Assembly (NCBI GenBank): GCA_000231825.2
Contig: JH720328.1
Location: forward strand, 5,314 to 69,313
DNA from: Tetrahymena elliotti 4EA
Taxonomy: Eukaryota; Ciliophora; Oligohymenophorea; Hymenostomatida; Tetrahymenidae
DNA: 64,000 bases
Direction of reading: 5' to 3'
The notes beneath the pieces were generated by a model. That model was given only the letters and a program-made list of their open reading frames with translations, had not been told where the DNA came from and made no database searches. The translations under genes were made by a program, and so were the position numbers. Positions 1-12,130 of this stretch are shown piece by piece (the first letter of the stretch is position 1; each line of letters opens with the position of its first letter).

Positions 1-321
1 TTAAAAATTTTAATTTTAATTTAATTTGGAAATAATTTTTATTAAAATAAGATGACAATTTTTTTGAAAAATAATAATATTAACCTCAAAAGTAATTTGT
101 CTAAAAAGAAGCACAAAAAACACAAAAGTTTTTTTAAAATAATAAAATGAGTGAGTTAATATAAAGCTTATAAATTAAATATAATTTATTAATTGTTTTG
201 TTTTTTAGATTGAATAAATTAAGAAAGTTAGTTAATTACTATTGGTTTAAATAGAATAGATTAGATTTTGATTAAAAAGAAGATTTAATTAGTGCATAGT
301 AATAAAGTTATTATTTGATTT
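1..321. other. AT-rich gap at left edge
   Basis: No coding signal under the ciliate code is visible on either strand. The stretch is A/T homopolymer-rich and lies downstream of the kinase gene that ends at 322, so part of it is probably that gene's 3' UTR. Confidence 0.5.
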
Positions 322-1251
322 TCAAACTTCTATTATTATATTATCATTTTAAATTTATAAGAAGGGATGATTAAGAATTTCTCGAGCAGTTATTCTATTG
401 CTATCTTCATTGATTATCATTTTTATTAAAAGATCCAGACATGAATCATATTCTTCATTTGTCATTTATATAGAGGTTTTCAGCTTTTGCTAAATGAAAT
501 TTTTTCCAAATTTAAGGATGTTTTTATATAGAGGAGAATCATTTGTGGATTCGTGTCTTAAGGAGAGTTTTCTCTAGAATAGAATAAGAAAAAGAGAATA
601 ACCTAAAGAGAATATATCTCCTTACTTTTCACATTGCTATGTGAATTCTTTCTAAGTTATTTAAGAGTATATACTAGGAGAAAAGTATTAAGTAGACCTG
701 GATTACCAATCTTTAATTTTATTAATATTTTATTCTTATTTGATATTATTGTTGTAGGAATATCCAAAATCTGTAAGCTAGAATTGAATTTCATCTCCTT
801 CATTTTTGAAACAGAGAACGTTTTCAAGTTTAATGTCATTATGAGATATATCTAAATTGTGGAGATATTGTAGTGCAGATGCCATGCTTCTAAGGTAGTC
901 TTTAACCATATCTAATTTAGGTATAGTTTTAGTAAAAAGATCAAAAGCATCACCATTTGCTTATGGAAAAAGTATCATACAACCTCCTTTATAAAACTTT
1001 TCGGTATCTAATGGTTTAGTAATATTGTTATGGGATAATTTAGATGCTATTTCATATTCATTATGAAGTTAAGAACAAGCTGAAAAGCATTTGTTATCTA
1101 ATATGGAATGAGTACATTCTTTAATAACAATATTTTCAGATATACTCTTTGATTCATCAGTACATTTAACTACTGACAATATAGTACGAAATTCATTAGA
1201 TATCTAACTGATTACTTCATATTTCTATTATATGAATTTAGAATGACTCAT
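322..1251 (-). CDS. Protein kinase (single-domain, 309 aa)
   Basis: This single-exon gene runs from ATG at 1251-1249 to TGA at 324-322 (310 codons), with TAA/TAG read as Gln. It encodes little beyond a Ser/Thr-type kinase domain. Visible motifs are a VAIK-like lysine (NIVIKEC), a catalytic loop HNDIKLENVL, DFG followed by YSYN, and a late segment QGDIFSLGYSLF that matches helix F (normally SDVWSLG). The C-terminal DSNRITAREILNHPF is a typical helix-I ending. The glycine loop is poorly conserved (QISNEFRTILSVV), and the HRD arginine is Asn; the catalytic Asp and the DFG Asp are present, so activity is plausible. The substrate is unknown. Tetrahymena-type genomes carry many such short kinases. 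The ATG is the first in frame after an AT-rich leader. Confidence 0.85.
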
Positions 1252-2159
1252 TTATTTTCAAATATTTAATAATTTTTACGATTTACAAAAATTTTTTAAA
1301 AATTAATTATTTTTTTCTGAAAACCAATTAATCCGAAGTATCTCCTATTAATATTTAATTATCTATCAAAATATAAAAAATTTTTGGTTAATTCTGATTA
1401 ATTATGTTTACGATTATTAAAGGCTATCCAATCAGAATCTTATCATTTCTTTTTTCTACATCAATATCTATTTCATTCGCTTTTTTAAAAGAATAAAAGT
1501 CTTTTATTTTTAACTCTTGTGTTTGCTATTATTACTCAAATTTCCAATTTTTTTATACTTAAGAAATAGTTAAAAATATGTAAGATTTTCTTTTAACAAA
1601 ATTAAAAAAATCATACGAAATTATAGTTTTAACATGAAAATAAAATCATTTTAATTACGTTTTTTTACTTTCCAGATATTTCAAAGGTATATTAATATTC
1701 AAAGTAGTAAAAAAGATACTCAGTAACAAGGCTAAAAGAAATAATTTATTAATATTTTGATTGGGATATAGTTCTTTTAAGAATATTAATTAGAAGTTAT
1801 TTGTACAAAATAATTTATGTCCAATAGCTACATCCAATTTAAATAATAGGTTAGATAGTTTAATTCTTTTCACCTTCATTTAATTTCATTATTAATTGTC
1901 ATTATTTATAATTGACAAAAGTTAATTTAAGATAGAAAAACAAAAATAAAATCTATTGATTGGATATTATGCATTTGAATTTAATTTTTAAATATTTCAT
2001 AAAATATTTTCTAAAATAACTTAATTAACACTCATAAAAATTATACAAATAAAATGAAGCAAAATAAAAACTTACATCAAATTAAGATGTAAAAATAAAT
2101 TATATTCAAACTATGTATGATCTATTATTTTTTCATTTATATTAATATATTTTTAATAT
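1252..2159. other. Intergenic, AT-rich
   Basis: Tail-to-head gap between the kinase and the TPR gene, both on the minus strand. It holds the kinase promoter/5' UTR and the TPR gene's 3' UTR. I see no open coding segment, RNA gene or repeat. Confidence 0.5.
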
Positions 2160-3542
2160 TCAATGATGATGGTGATGATTGTTACCTCCGCAACAGCCTT
2201 TATTTTATTAGGTTTCTTATTATTTATTTTCTTGAATTTTAACTAGTGATTCATTTTCTGTAAATTTTTTGTTTAAGTATTCAACATCTTCAGGGAATGA
2301 TAGCTTAATTCTATTCATATATTCTTGAGCAGCTGGGTTAATTGGGTATTTAGAGGTGTAATCGTCATAAAATTAGTAGAATTTTTCTTTTGAATAATGC
2401 TATCTGAATTCAGAGAGATTTCTAAAAGCAAATGGATAATCAAACTTAACTTCAAGAGATTTTAAGCAGTATTCAAATGCTTATTCATAATTTTTTCTAC
2501 TAAGATGAATGGCTGCTAAGACATTTATGAAAGAGTGGTCTTTATAATCTGTAAGACGATTAAGATTTAAGTAAGCCTTTTCAGCTACATCATAAATTGA
2601 GGATGTATATGTTAACTCAGCTAAGAATTACCAAGCTGCTTTATCATCAGGGCACTCATTAGACCAGTTTTAAGCAATCATTATAGCTGCACTCATTTTT
2701 TACATAATAATACAAGCTGTTACTGTTTCTTGATAGACTTAACTAGATTTTGGCTGCTCTTAAAGTTTCTTTTCCATAATAAATAGAGCTAAATCCATAC
2801 TCTTAGCTTTTATAGCAGTTTTTAAAGCAGATTTCAAAGCAAAGTTTTTATCTTATTTATTTATTAAGTCACTTTTCAAGTATAGACCGATTGCTTATTG
2901 ATATTATCCTTGCTAAGATAATTATTGAGCAAGATTGAAGTAGCCTCTAAAGTCATTAGGCTAAAGTTAAATTAATTCTTCGTATGACTATATGGCTGAT
3001 TCTTCAGCTCCGATATAAGAATAATAGTTTCCTTTAATTATTAATCCATCACTATATAAAGGATCTACTTCATCAATCTTATCAATACACTTTCTAACAA
3101 TTTCTAAATAGCTTTCTCTTTCATCCTCTGTCAAATCTCCACTATCAGTCTGCAATTTATTGATAAAATGATCAGCAACTAAACAGAGTACTTAGATGCA
3201 CTTAAACTCCTCGCTTTAAGATTTTAATGCAAGGCTCATCAAAGAATCAATAGTATCTGAATTCTCACCATTCTTTGACAAACATAAAGCATAATTACAA
3301 AAGCCTTAGGCTTTGTATTTGTTAGAGCCTAACTCAATAAAAACTTCATAAGCCTTTTATGCTTCTTCATACTTTCTCAAAGAAAGTAGGCAATCAGCAA
3401 CACCTAGCATACTTAAATCATCTTTAGGATCATTCTTTAGCATTTCTTGGTAAAGAGTGAGAGATTCTTCAAACTTACCCTTATGGTAAAGTTGATGGGC
3501 TTCAGAACCCCTTTATTAAGCAATTTATAAAAGTAAATCCAT
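2160..3542 (-). CDS. Tetratricopeptide-repeat protein with penta-His tail (460 aa)
   Basis: Single exon from ATG (3542-3540) to TGA (2162-2160), 461 codons. The whole protein is built of helix pairs with TPR spacing. Clear examples are GKFEESLTLYQEMLKNDPKD near the N-terminus, KYEEAQKAYEVFIELG, GAEESAIQSYEELIQLQPND in the middle, GQYQQAIGLYLKS, and KNYEQAFEYCLKSLEVKFDY near the C-terminus. TPR proteins act as scaffolds for protein-protein contacts, and no enzymatic domain is visible. The last residues are KGCCGGNNHHHHH, a Cys2/His5 cluster that could bind a metal. There is no signal peptide or membrane segment, so it is probably cytosolic. Codon use matches its neighbours. I cannot assign it to a named TPR family. 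Confidence 0.8.
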
Positions 3543-4773
3543 TTATCTGATAGATAGAAAGTAAAGTAAAATTAGATAGTTTAATAAGATAATTTTGTTG
3601 TTTTTAATAAAGATATAAATTCTAAAATTAAATTGAGAGGGTATTTCAAAAACTATTTTTTTTTCTTTGCTTTAAATGGATAAAAAGATCTTTTGAAATT
3701 TGTATCCACCATAACTAATCAAAAATGGAATCAATTTAATTCATAGAAAAAGACACTTTAAAATATTCTATCTTCAAAATCTATTAGTACCTCATAAAAT
3801 ATGTTTAAAATTAAATATTTATTGTTTCTACATTCTAAAAATGCTTAAAGCCTCTATTTATATATTTAGAACATGAATGAGTAATTAATAAATAAGTATT
3901 TGCTGTCAATATTAAGCTTAAAAAATGAAATTGAATCTATGAAAACCAAAAAATTGAAATGATAATAAGAATATCATTATATTTTTTTTTAAATTCTAAG
4001 AGTAAAATGGCAGTAATTAGTATCTATTAAAACGATTTGAAACATAAATAGATATTTTTTTGTCATAGATTTTAAGAGAAATATCTTTCAATTTTAATTT
4101 TCTAAAGATTTCTTTTCTATTTAAAATAAAAGTTCTTTATCATATCCATCCTTCTTCTTATAATAAATTGTTTAAACTATTAAGAAAATATAAATAATCT
4201 TTTAGTTTATTTAAGTAGGTTTTCAAAATTAAATATTTCATACAGTCAGAAATTAAAATAATTTTCATCAATATTTTACAAATTAAATGGAAATAAATAT
4301 AAAAAAGAATAACAAAAATATTCCCTTTTCTTTTAAATTCTAAGTAGACATAAAAATATAGCTAAAATTCAATAGATACTTACTTAGAGAATTGATACAT
4401 TTTTTTGAAAAAATAAGTGTTCTTCGTAGCGATTAAATCAAAACTAAAAAAATGTTTGAATCCAAACTCATTTATCTATTTTTACAAAGTCTTAAATTAT
4501 TTCAGAATATTTTCCATTTCTTTGAATAAATTAAATTAATTTTATAAAGTGGAATTCATAAAGGTTAAAATAAAAATTGATAAATTTTACAGAAAAAAAA
4601 ATATTTATTTATGAATCAACTTTTTTAATTTGTTGGTTTGGATTTTTAGTAGAATAAATTTTATTTACAAATTTTATAAATTATTGAATCTAATTTTTTA
4701 GAGGCAGTTTCAAATTCATTTAAACTTTTTGTTTTTGCCTAAATTAATAGATTTATTATTCTATTCTAGAATG
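3543..4773. other. Intergenic, AT-rich
   Basis: About 1.2 kb with no convincing coding frame. It holds the TPR gene's upstream region and the 3' UTR of the cysteine-rich protein. Poly-A/T runs only. Confidence 0.45.
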
Positions 4774-7700
4774 TCATAAATGGTTGAGTTATTTAGTTAA
4801 AAATTGCTAAACGAGGCAACTTTAAGAGATTAGTTTGATTATTATTTCCATTACCCTCTATTATTCTTACATATTTTTAATTTCTTAAAAATAAAAGAAG
4901 ACAAAAAGACCAATCCTCTAGATAGAGCAAGTATTTATATACAAAAGAGAGAAGCAGCTAAAACTATTTAATAAAAAATATTTTTTAACTTTTTAGGAAT
5001 GAAAATGATAAATAAATAAATTACTTTTTAGTAGAACTTAAAAGTTGGAAAAGCTAATGTCTAACTTGCTTATTATGATAGATTAAATTATTTTGGTTAG
5101 AATGTATAAAAGCTCTTAAATTATTATCATCACATTTTGATTTCTATAAATCAAGGGTTTTACTTTGATTACATAAGCAATAATCCAAAAAGATCCTATT
5201 AAATCTATCACTAAAGAAATAATTTTGTTTGGTAAGATAAAAACAGATACAACTTAAACAAATTTTTTGATTTCAATTAAAATCCAAAATATTTATTAAA
5301 TTCTTTTTTAGTTTATTTTGTAACAAGCCGCTCCAAGTTTCTCCATTTACATTGAATCAAACTTTGAAAAGCATATATTTTTTACAAGAAGAGCTAAATA
5401 ACTTAAATAAGTTAAAGTAAGAGGAATAGATATAAAAAATTCGATTGAGTTTATATTTTCATTTTATAATTAAATTAATAATGCTATGACTAACTAGTTT
5501 GAGCTTACAATAATTATTAAGAAAAGTAAATTACGACTTACATATCTTGTAATCCTCCTCAATTTTTAGAATAGGCATTTCACTAATTTGAAAGTTATTA
5601 ATAGAACCACAAAAAATGCAATTAAAATGCACTGGTAAAAAAAGTTGTTCAAAAAATCTGTGTAAATATCTTTAACTGGCCAATTTGAATCAAAGTTGTT
5701 TATGTTTATATAAATAGCTCTATTATTTATTTAGAAAATGTTGGGTAAAACATTGAATAAATTAAATCCATAATCAGCTCTTAAAAATCCTTGAGTATAA
5801 TATGTCAGATTTTTTGAGAACAAAAATACTGAGTTCGCTCTTAATTAGGTTTCTATCAAAAAGTAAAGAGAAATTGTATATTCGCTTGTCATAAAAATCA
5901 ATTAGAATATTAAATAAATAACTGCAAAACCTGCTACAAAATCATAAATTTAGCTATATGATTGCATATCTTTGTAAAGATCATAACAATTATTCTCTTT
6001 CTTGTCTTCATATCCACATATTTCTGATGCCTTCAGTTCTTCATCTGAAGGCTTCTCTTTTTTAATACAGTTGCTTAAAATATTATTGAGAAAGTAGCCT
6101 TCTTCACAGGAAAGGCATATTTCTTTATCTTCACACAAAGTGCAGCCTTTTTTACATTTTTAACATTATTTTAAATTTTCATCTAAATAAAATCCATCAC
6201 TGCATTTTGTTACACACTCTTGATTTTATTTAATAAGTGGAAGTATGCATGATCTTTAACATTTTTTTCCTTTTTTATCCATGAATAATCCATCACAATT
6301 ATTTTAGCAATTCTTATTATATAAAAAAAAGCCTTCTTGACATAATAAACATGATGTTTAATCACATTCATTACAGTTTTTATGATTACAAATTAAGCAT
6401 TTTTTTTGTTCAACATATGTGCTTTGAGGACAATTTTTTACACATTTTTTTGTTAAAAAATCGAAATACATTGAATCTTAACAAACTTAGCATTCATCCT
6501 CAGAGCATTGAGAACAATTTTCAAATTTATTTTAGCAATACTCACATAATTAGCTTTAATGATTATAAAATTAGTCTGATAAGCATTTAATTTTTTGGCA
6601 AGTGAATTAACTGAATTAATAACCACTCTCACACTAATCACACTTATCTGTAGACTCTCTGCAAGTCTAGCAATTACTTTATTTGCATTTTTAACAAGTG
6701 GGTTATTGAGAACTTTACTTATCATCTATGCATGAAAAGCACTACCCATTATGTAATTAAAAGTTATTCTCACATTTATTACAGGTTGAGCTAGAAACAC
6801 ACTTCTTACAATTTTAGATTGCACATTTTTGACATTTTTTATTAACCAAGAAAGTACCTGCTGGGCATGCTTCTACACAAATTTAAGAAGATATTTCAAA
6901 ATACCATTAATCTAAGCATGTTTTACATTCTTCATAAGTACATTCTAAACAACCTTTGAATTTTTAGCTACATTCCTCACATTTTTAGCTAGAATCGTTG
7001 TAGAATTAATTTTCTTCACACTTAATTTAATCGCATTTTTATTAATTTAATTAAAAACCTGTTTCACATTTCTCACATTTTAATGTTGATTTTGAGCATA
7101 TTTTGCAAGAACTAACTTCGCATTTTTAACATTAATCATTATTTACATCTTATGATTACTCTTCTAATTTGCAAGGATAACATTAATTTTGATGTAATTA
7201 ATAATTTGTGTCACATTTTATACATATTTACCCTGAAGAGCACTCCAAGCAATTTTGTAATTAACAAATTTCACACTATCTATCTGTTTTAAATGATCCA
7301 GGAGGACAATCTTCAACACATTATCCTTTTGATTTATCTAAATATGTATTTTTGCTGCAATTATTACATTGATCATTAGAGCATTCTTCACAATTTGAAA
7401 ATTTTTTACTGCATAAATCACATTTTTTATCTTGTAAGTTATAGAATTCATTTTATTGACAAACAATTTTATCACATTTGCCTTGATTTAATGTATATCC
7501 ATCTTAACATTCATCGCATTAAGTAGTAGATATTGAACAATATTAGCAGTTCTCAATTTTGCATTATTAACACTGATTTTAATTAGTCTATGATAAAGAC
7601 TTTTCTTATTTGCAATCATAGCATTGGTTATTATCTAAATAGAAATTTTGTTTGCATTTAGTACAATTTGAGCTTGATGAACATTCCTAACAATTTTACT

Positions 7701-10498
7701 AGTTGCAAGGGACACAGTAGCTATCATCCTAAAATGTACCAAATGGACATTTTTCATAACACTTTCCTGAAGAATTATCCAAGTAGAAGCTTTTGCTACA
7801 ATATTTACACTAGTCTTCAGAGCATTCATCACAGTTATCAAACTTTGAACTGCACAAATCACACTTTTAAGTTGATTAATTATAAAATTCATAGTATAAA
7901 CATGATAACTTCTGACATTTATTTAAATTTAATTAATAACCACTTATACATAAATCACATTTATTAGTAGATAAAAAACAGTCCGAACAGTTCTCAATTT
8001 CACATTTTTGGCACTAATTTTAGTTATTTTATATCTATTAATCTTCTTTTTTACAAATGTAACAAGCTTTTTAACTTAATTAGTAATTTTCTTTGCATTT
8101 TAGACAGTTTGAGCTTGATGAGCACTCCAAGCAATTTTACTATCCACAAATTTCACAGTTATTTTAATTAATAAATGTTCCTTATGGGCAATTTTAAACA
8201 CATTGATTAGTAGATTTATCCAAATAGAAGTTGGAAGTACAAAGTTTACATTCATTTGATGTACACTCAGTACAATTTGTAAATTTAATACCGCAATTTT
8301 CACAAGCTAATTAAGAAATATTAAAAAATTCATTTTTTTAGCACTTAATTTCTTCACAATTTTGTTGATTAAATTAATAACCATCAATACATTCTTCACA
8401 TTAATCAGAAGATTTTGTGCAACTTTTACAGTTATCTATTAAACATTTTTAGCATTAACTCTAACCTTGATCTTAATTTTGTGTATCATTTTAACAATAG
8501 AAACACTAGCTGTTATGCAATTAGTAATAATCATAGCATTTTAAACAAGTTGAAGTTGAATTGCATTAAGCACAATTAGGTATATATTTTTAACATTTAA
8601 TACACTCGTTTTGGCTTGGTTGATAGCTTTCTTAGTCACAAACACAGTTTCCATTTTCTAGAATAAAAGAATCTTTGCATTTCTTGCAAGATTTGTTAGA
8701 ATCACACTCTAAACAATTTTTTAATTCTTCGCTGCACTTTTTACATAATATCTAATCATTTAAATAACTACCATAATCGCATTTTTTGGCTTCAACACAT
8801 ATGCTATTTTAGTCTAGTATGTATCCATCTTCACATTATAGACATTAATTTAGATATTATAAATGACATAACTTGCATTTATATTTACAAGCATCCACTG
8901 CACAAAATACAGACAACCCGGATATCCCAAAATAAGGATACTTATTTTTCTGAGTGTTTATTGTTGTTTTAACATTCATATCTTTAATCTTATTAGTTAT
9001 AATGACATTTACATTTTAAACTCCCTATTAATTTTGATTAATAGTTAAAGATTTAGAATAACTAAAAGTATATTCATCTTTGTCTTTATCTCCGCATAAT
9101 TTGCCTTTTTCATATTGACTTTAAAGACTTAGCTAAATCGACTCAGACTGGTCATTTAGCTAGAGAGTAATACCATCTAAACTCATATTTTTATCATAAT
9201 CTATGATAATAAAGTCAAAGAGAAATACCACAGATTAACAGTTGGTAGTAGCTACACTAAACTCTATGGTACTACTTAGTTTATTAGCTAGAAATCCTCC
9301 TAAAACTTTTTTGTTTCCACATTAAGTAGTGACTCTCGATAACTCATTTTAGTTTAGAAATTTAGTGGTTTTTAATTAGAGAGTGCTTACTTCCAAATCA
9401 GTAAAGAATTTATTATAAAAACCTTGTAAAATAGGTATTACTTTTTTAAATTATGAATAAGAAACTTAAAATTTAGAAATTAATAAAAGCAAATTACATT
9501 ATTATTCTGGAGCTGTTAATAATTTAGTGTTAATCTAACAGTTGCTAGAGTTTTAATCATTCAAATAACCTAGAGGACAATCAACAACACACTCTCCATT
9601 AAATATATAATTAAATCCAGTTTAACATAAGATACATTATCCTGTTTTATCATCAAATTATTAACAGTTTTATAAGAAAATACATATTTTTTGTTATGTA
9701 TTATTGGGAAAGAAAAATTTAGATTAATCACATATTTCCACACATTAACCATCTTAAAAATATGAACTACAGTCAGAGCATTTACCATCCAATGGGGATT
9801 TGCTTTAATCACATTTAGTACAATTATTTTCTAATGGTCCATTACATTCTAAGCAAGATGGATGGCAAGGTTAAATATCTATGGCTAATTTTTAAACACC
9901 AACATAAATTTTTTCTTATAGTACCAATTTAATTTCTATTTTCTCCTCTTTGAAAGGAGAGAAACTAAATTTACCTTTTTATCAGAGAAAAATAATTATA
10001 AAATAAAATAACTTTTTTTTAATGATTTTACTTAAAAAGTATTAATCAGACTATGAATATGAAGGATTGTATAAGTACTTGTCATTACAATTAATCTAAT
10101 GAATCAGATTACTATCTTAAATAATTTCAAATTACTGTTCATTTATCATAACTATTAATTTCTATGATTAGCTAAAAAAAATAAAATCAATATTAATTTC
10201 TAGCTTGAAGTGGGGAGGAATATTTTAAATTGACTAAAAGATTGTGATATTTTATTAATCTTGTTTATTTATCCAAGATACCCTATTATAATCATATTGA
10301 TCTTAGTTTATGCATTCGTATCTAACTAACATATCACTTGTGTTGTCATAATTTTAGACTAAAAAAACATTTCTTTCTTTTAAAAAAAAGGAAAATATTG
10401 GTAAAATATTCTGTTTTCTAAATGAACTAACCTTTATAAATTTAGGCTTGGATGCTTATATGGAATGAAGTAATCACAAATAAAATCTAGATAATCAT
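4774..10498 (-). CDS. Giant cysteine-rich (furin-like repeat) surface protein with multi-pass C-terminus (1,870 aa)
   Basis: Three exons on the minus strand: 10498-10432, 10376-10032 and 9974-4774. Phases match exactly (1,871 codons). Exon 1 encodes a signal peptide (M-IIQILFVITSFHISIQAQ). The next region, to about residue 160, resembles the lectin/LamG-like N-terminal part of ciliate surface proteins. From 9870 down to about 5950 the protein is Cys-rich, with CxxC-type furin-like units such as CHPSCLECNG and CSSSSNCTKC. A larger unit recurs about every 440 nt, marked by CxSxSxCxKC near 8570, 8115, 7675, 7235 and 6790. The last 400 residues (5950-4774) are Cys-poor and hydrophobic, with several membrane helices, for example CILIAFFVVLLITFKLV. 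This layout (signal peptide, Cys-rich ectodomain, membrane tail) is common in ciliate cell-surface proteins of unknown ligand. A 48-nt stretch near 5540-5493 could be an optional in-phase intron. Confidence 0.85.
9975..10031 (-). other. Intron 2 of the cysteine-rich gene
   Basis: 57-nt GT-AG intron (donor GTAAAATC, acceptor AAAAAG). It contains an in-frame TGA, so it must be removed. Splicing gives the continuous reading QYFLSKFSFSPFKEEK. Confidence 0.75.
10377..10431 (-). other. Intron 1 of the cysteine-rich gene
   Basis: 55-nt GT-AG intron (donor GTTAGTTC, acceptor TTTAAAAG, pyrimidine-rich before it). It joins the signal-peptide exon to the ectodomain in phase 1. Confidence 0.7.
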
Positions 10499-12130
10499 TA
10501 TTTTTATTTATTCTTAGGGTTAGAAAAATTTTTACTCAAATTTAATTATTTACAATTAACTTAATTTTTTCTGTAAAAATTAGTCATTAATTAACTCTAT
10601 TTTTAGAGGATCAATATTTTTAAGATTTGCTTTCAATAAGCTTGGAAAGTAAAAAATAAACTTATCAAGACGTCTAGTACTAATTGCAAATTTTTTTTGA
10701 CACTTAAAATAGCTTGACGTAATGTTGCAATTATACTAATTTTTAGATGAAATGTATATTACAAAAGTAATTAACAATAATAAACCAAGCAAATTAAGTT
10801 AATTATGCTGCTTGAATAAAGAAGCTTACATAAATTTTGGTTGAATTAAGTTCAAATTAAAATGTAAGTTTTAAGTAAATAAATTAAATTACCATTGCTT
10901 GTGTAAATTAATTTTCATTTCATAACAAAATAAATTTCTAGAAATTAATTCTTCATACCTCTCCCATTTTTTGCCAAAGTTTGAATTTTTAGAAAGATAT
11001 TTTTTAATCCTGAAGCATTGGAATTTCATATGATTGAAATGTATCACTTAATTTCAGAAATAAAATTATTTTGTTTATAAAATTAATTTAGTTTAAAATG
11101 AATGAATCTATTAAATTTAGAAAAATAAAATTTTAATTTAGTTTTGAATCAATCACTCTCTTAGCTTCTTAACTAAACCAATTTCTACTCATGAAAATCT
11201 GAATAAATTTCTCTTTATTTTTTAAATTTTGACTTTGGTTTTTAGCAAATATATTAAACTGATAATTTATATACTAGGAAAGTAAATTAATATTATTCAA
11301 ATTAAAGCTTTTATTTTTATTTTTTTTGACAAAAAATATCATTCGATTTTATTATCTCAAGATTTTTGAGTATGCTACTTACTCACAAAACATAGCAAAT
11401 TTTATTTTTTTTAAAGTAAGTTAAAATCTTAATTTTTAATCTTCTTTTCTTGATCAATTGTTCTATTTTAATTGTATTTTACTATTTAATTATAAATGTA
11501 TTCAGAATAGAGAAAATGGTTCCAAAAAATAAAATGGAATTGAAATAACTTAAATGAATTTAACAAAATATTTTACTTTTTTATAATCCACATCTTAATC
11601 AAATATTATCATAGTCTAATTATTAGATTTAGATAAATTAAATATTTTTTTACAAAAGAAAAAATCAGCTTTTTATTTTCACTTTTATAAGAAGAAGTTG
11701 AATATATTTTTGTTCCCTAATTAAAAAAAATTACTTCAAATTTATTTTTTGAAATTATGTTATCAAATAGCTTTTCTATCTATACATATTAAAATGAAAT
11801 AATCTATCTAAATTAACATTTTAAATATGATAATAATATATTCAGTAAATATATTGAAGAATTCTTTGATTTCAAAATAAAATTGATTTAATTTTGAAAT
11901 AAAAAAAAACTTATAATATTTCTTTCTACTTTATGATTTTTAATATAAAATGCATAAATGAATAATTAAATATATAATAAGTCAGTAAGTAAGTAAGTTA
12001 ATTAATTTTATTTTACAAATTATTTAAAATAGAATTTGATAACATTATAATTTTTATGAGTCATAAATTGTTTTTGAATTTAATTGTTAATATTTTAATT
12101 AATTAGAGATGCAAGATGAATGAAATCTTC
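10499..12130. other. Intergenic, AT-rich
   Basis: About 1.6 kb between two minus-strand genes. I found no reading frame with protein-like composition, and no RNA gene. A short GTAAGTAAGTAAGT run near 11983 is a simple repeat. Confidence 0.45.

Noticed and set aside
634..855. Plus-strand ORF of 73 codons
   Set aside because: Antisense to the kinase gene 322-1251, which has clear kinase motifs on the minus strand.
6453..8303. Several minus-strand ORFs of 60-90 codons (6453-6725, 7635-7892, 8100-8303)
   Set aside because: They are in the wrong frame relative to the Cys-rich exon; the true frame reads through TAA/TAG with regular CxxC motifs.
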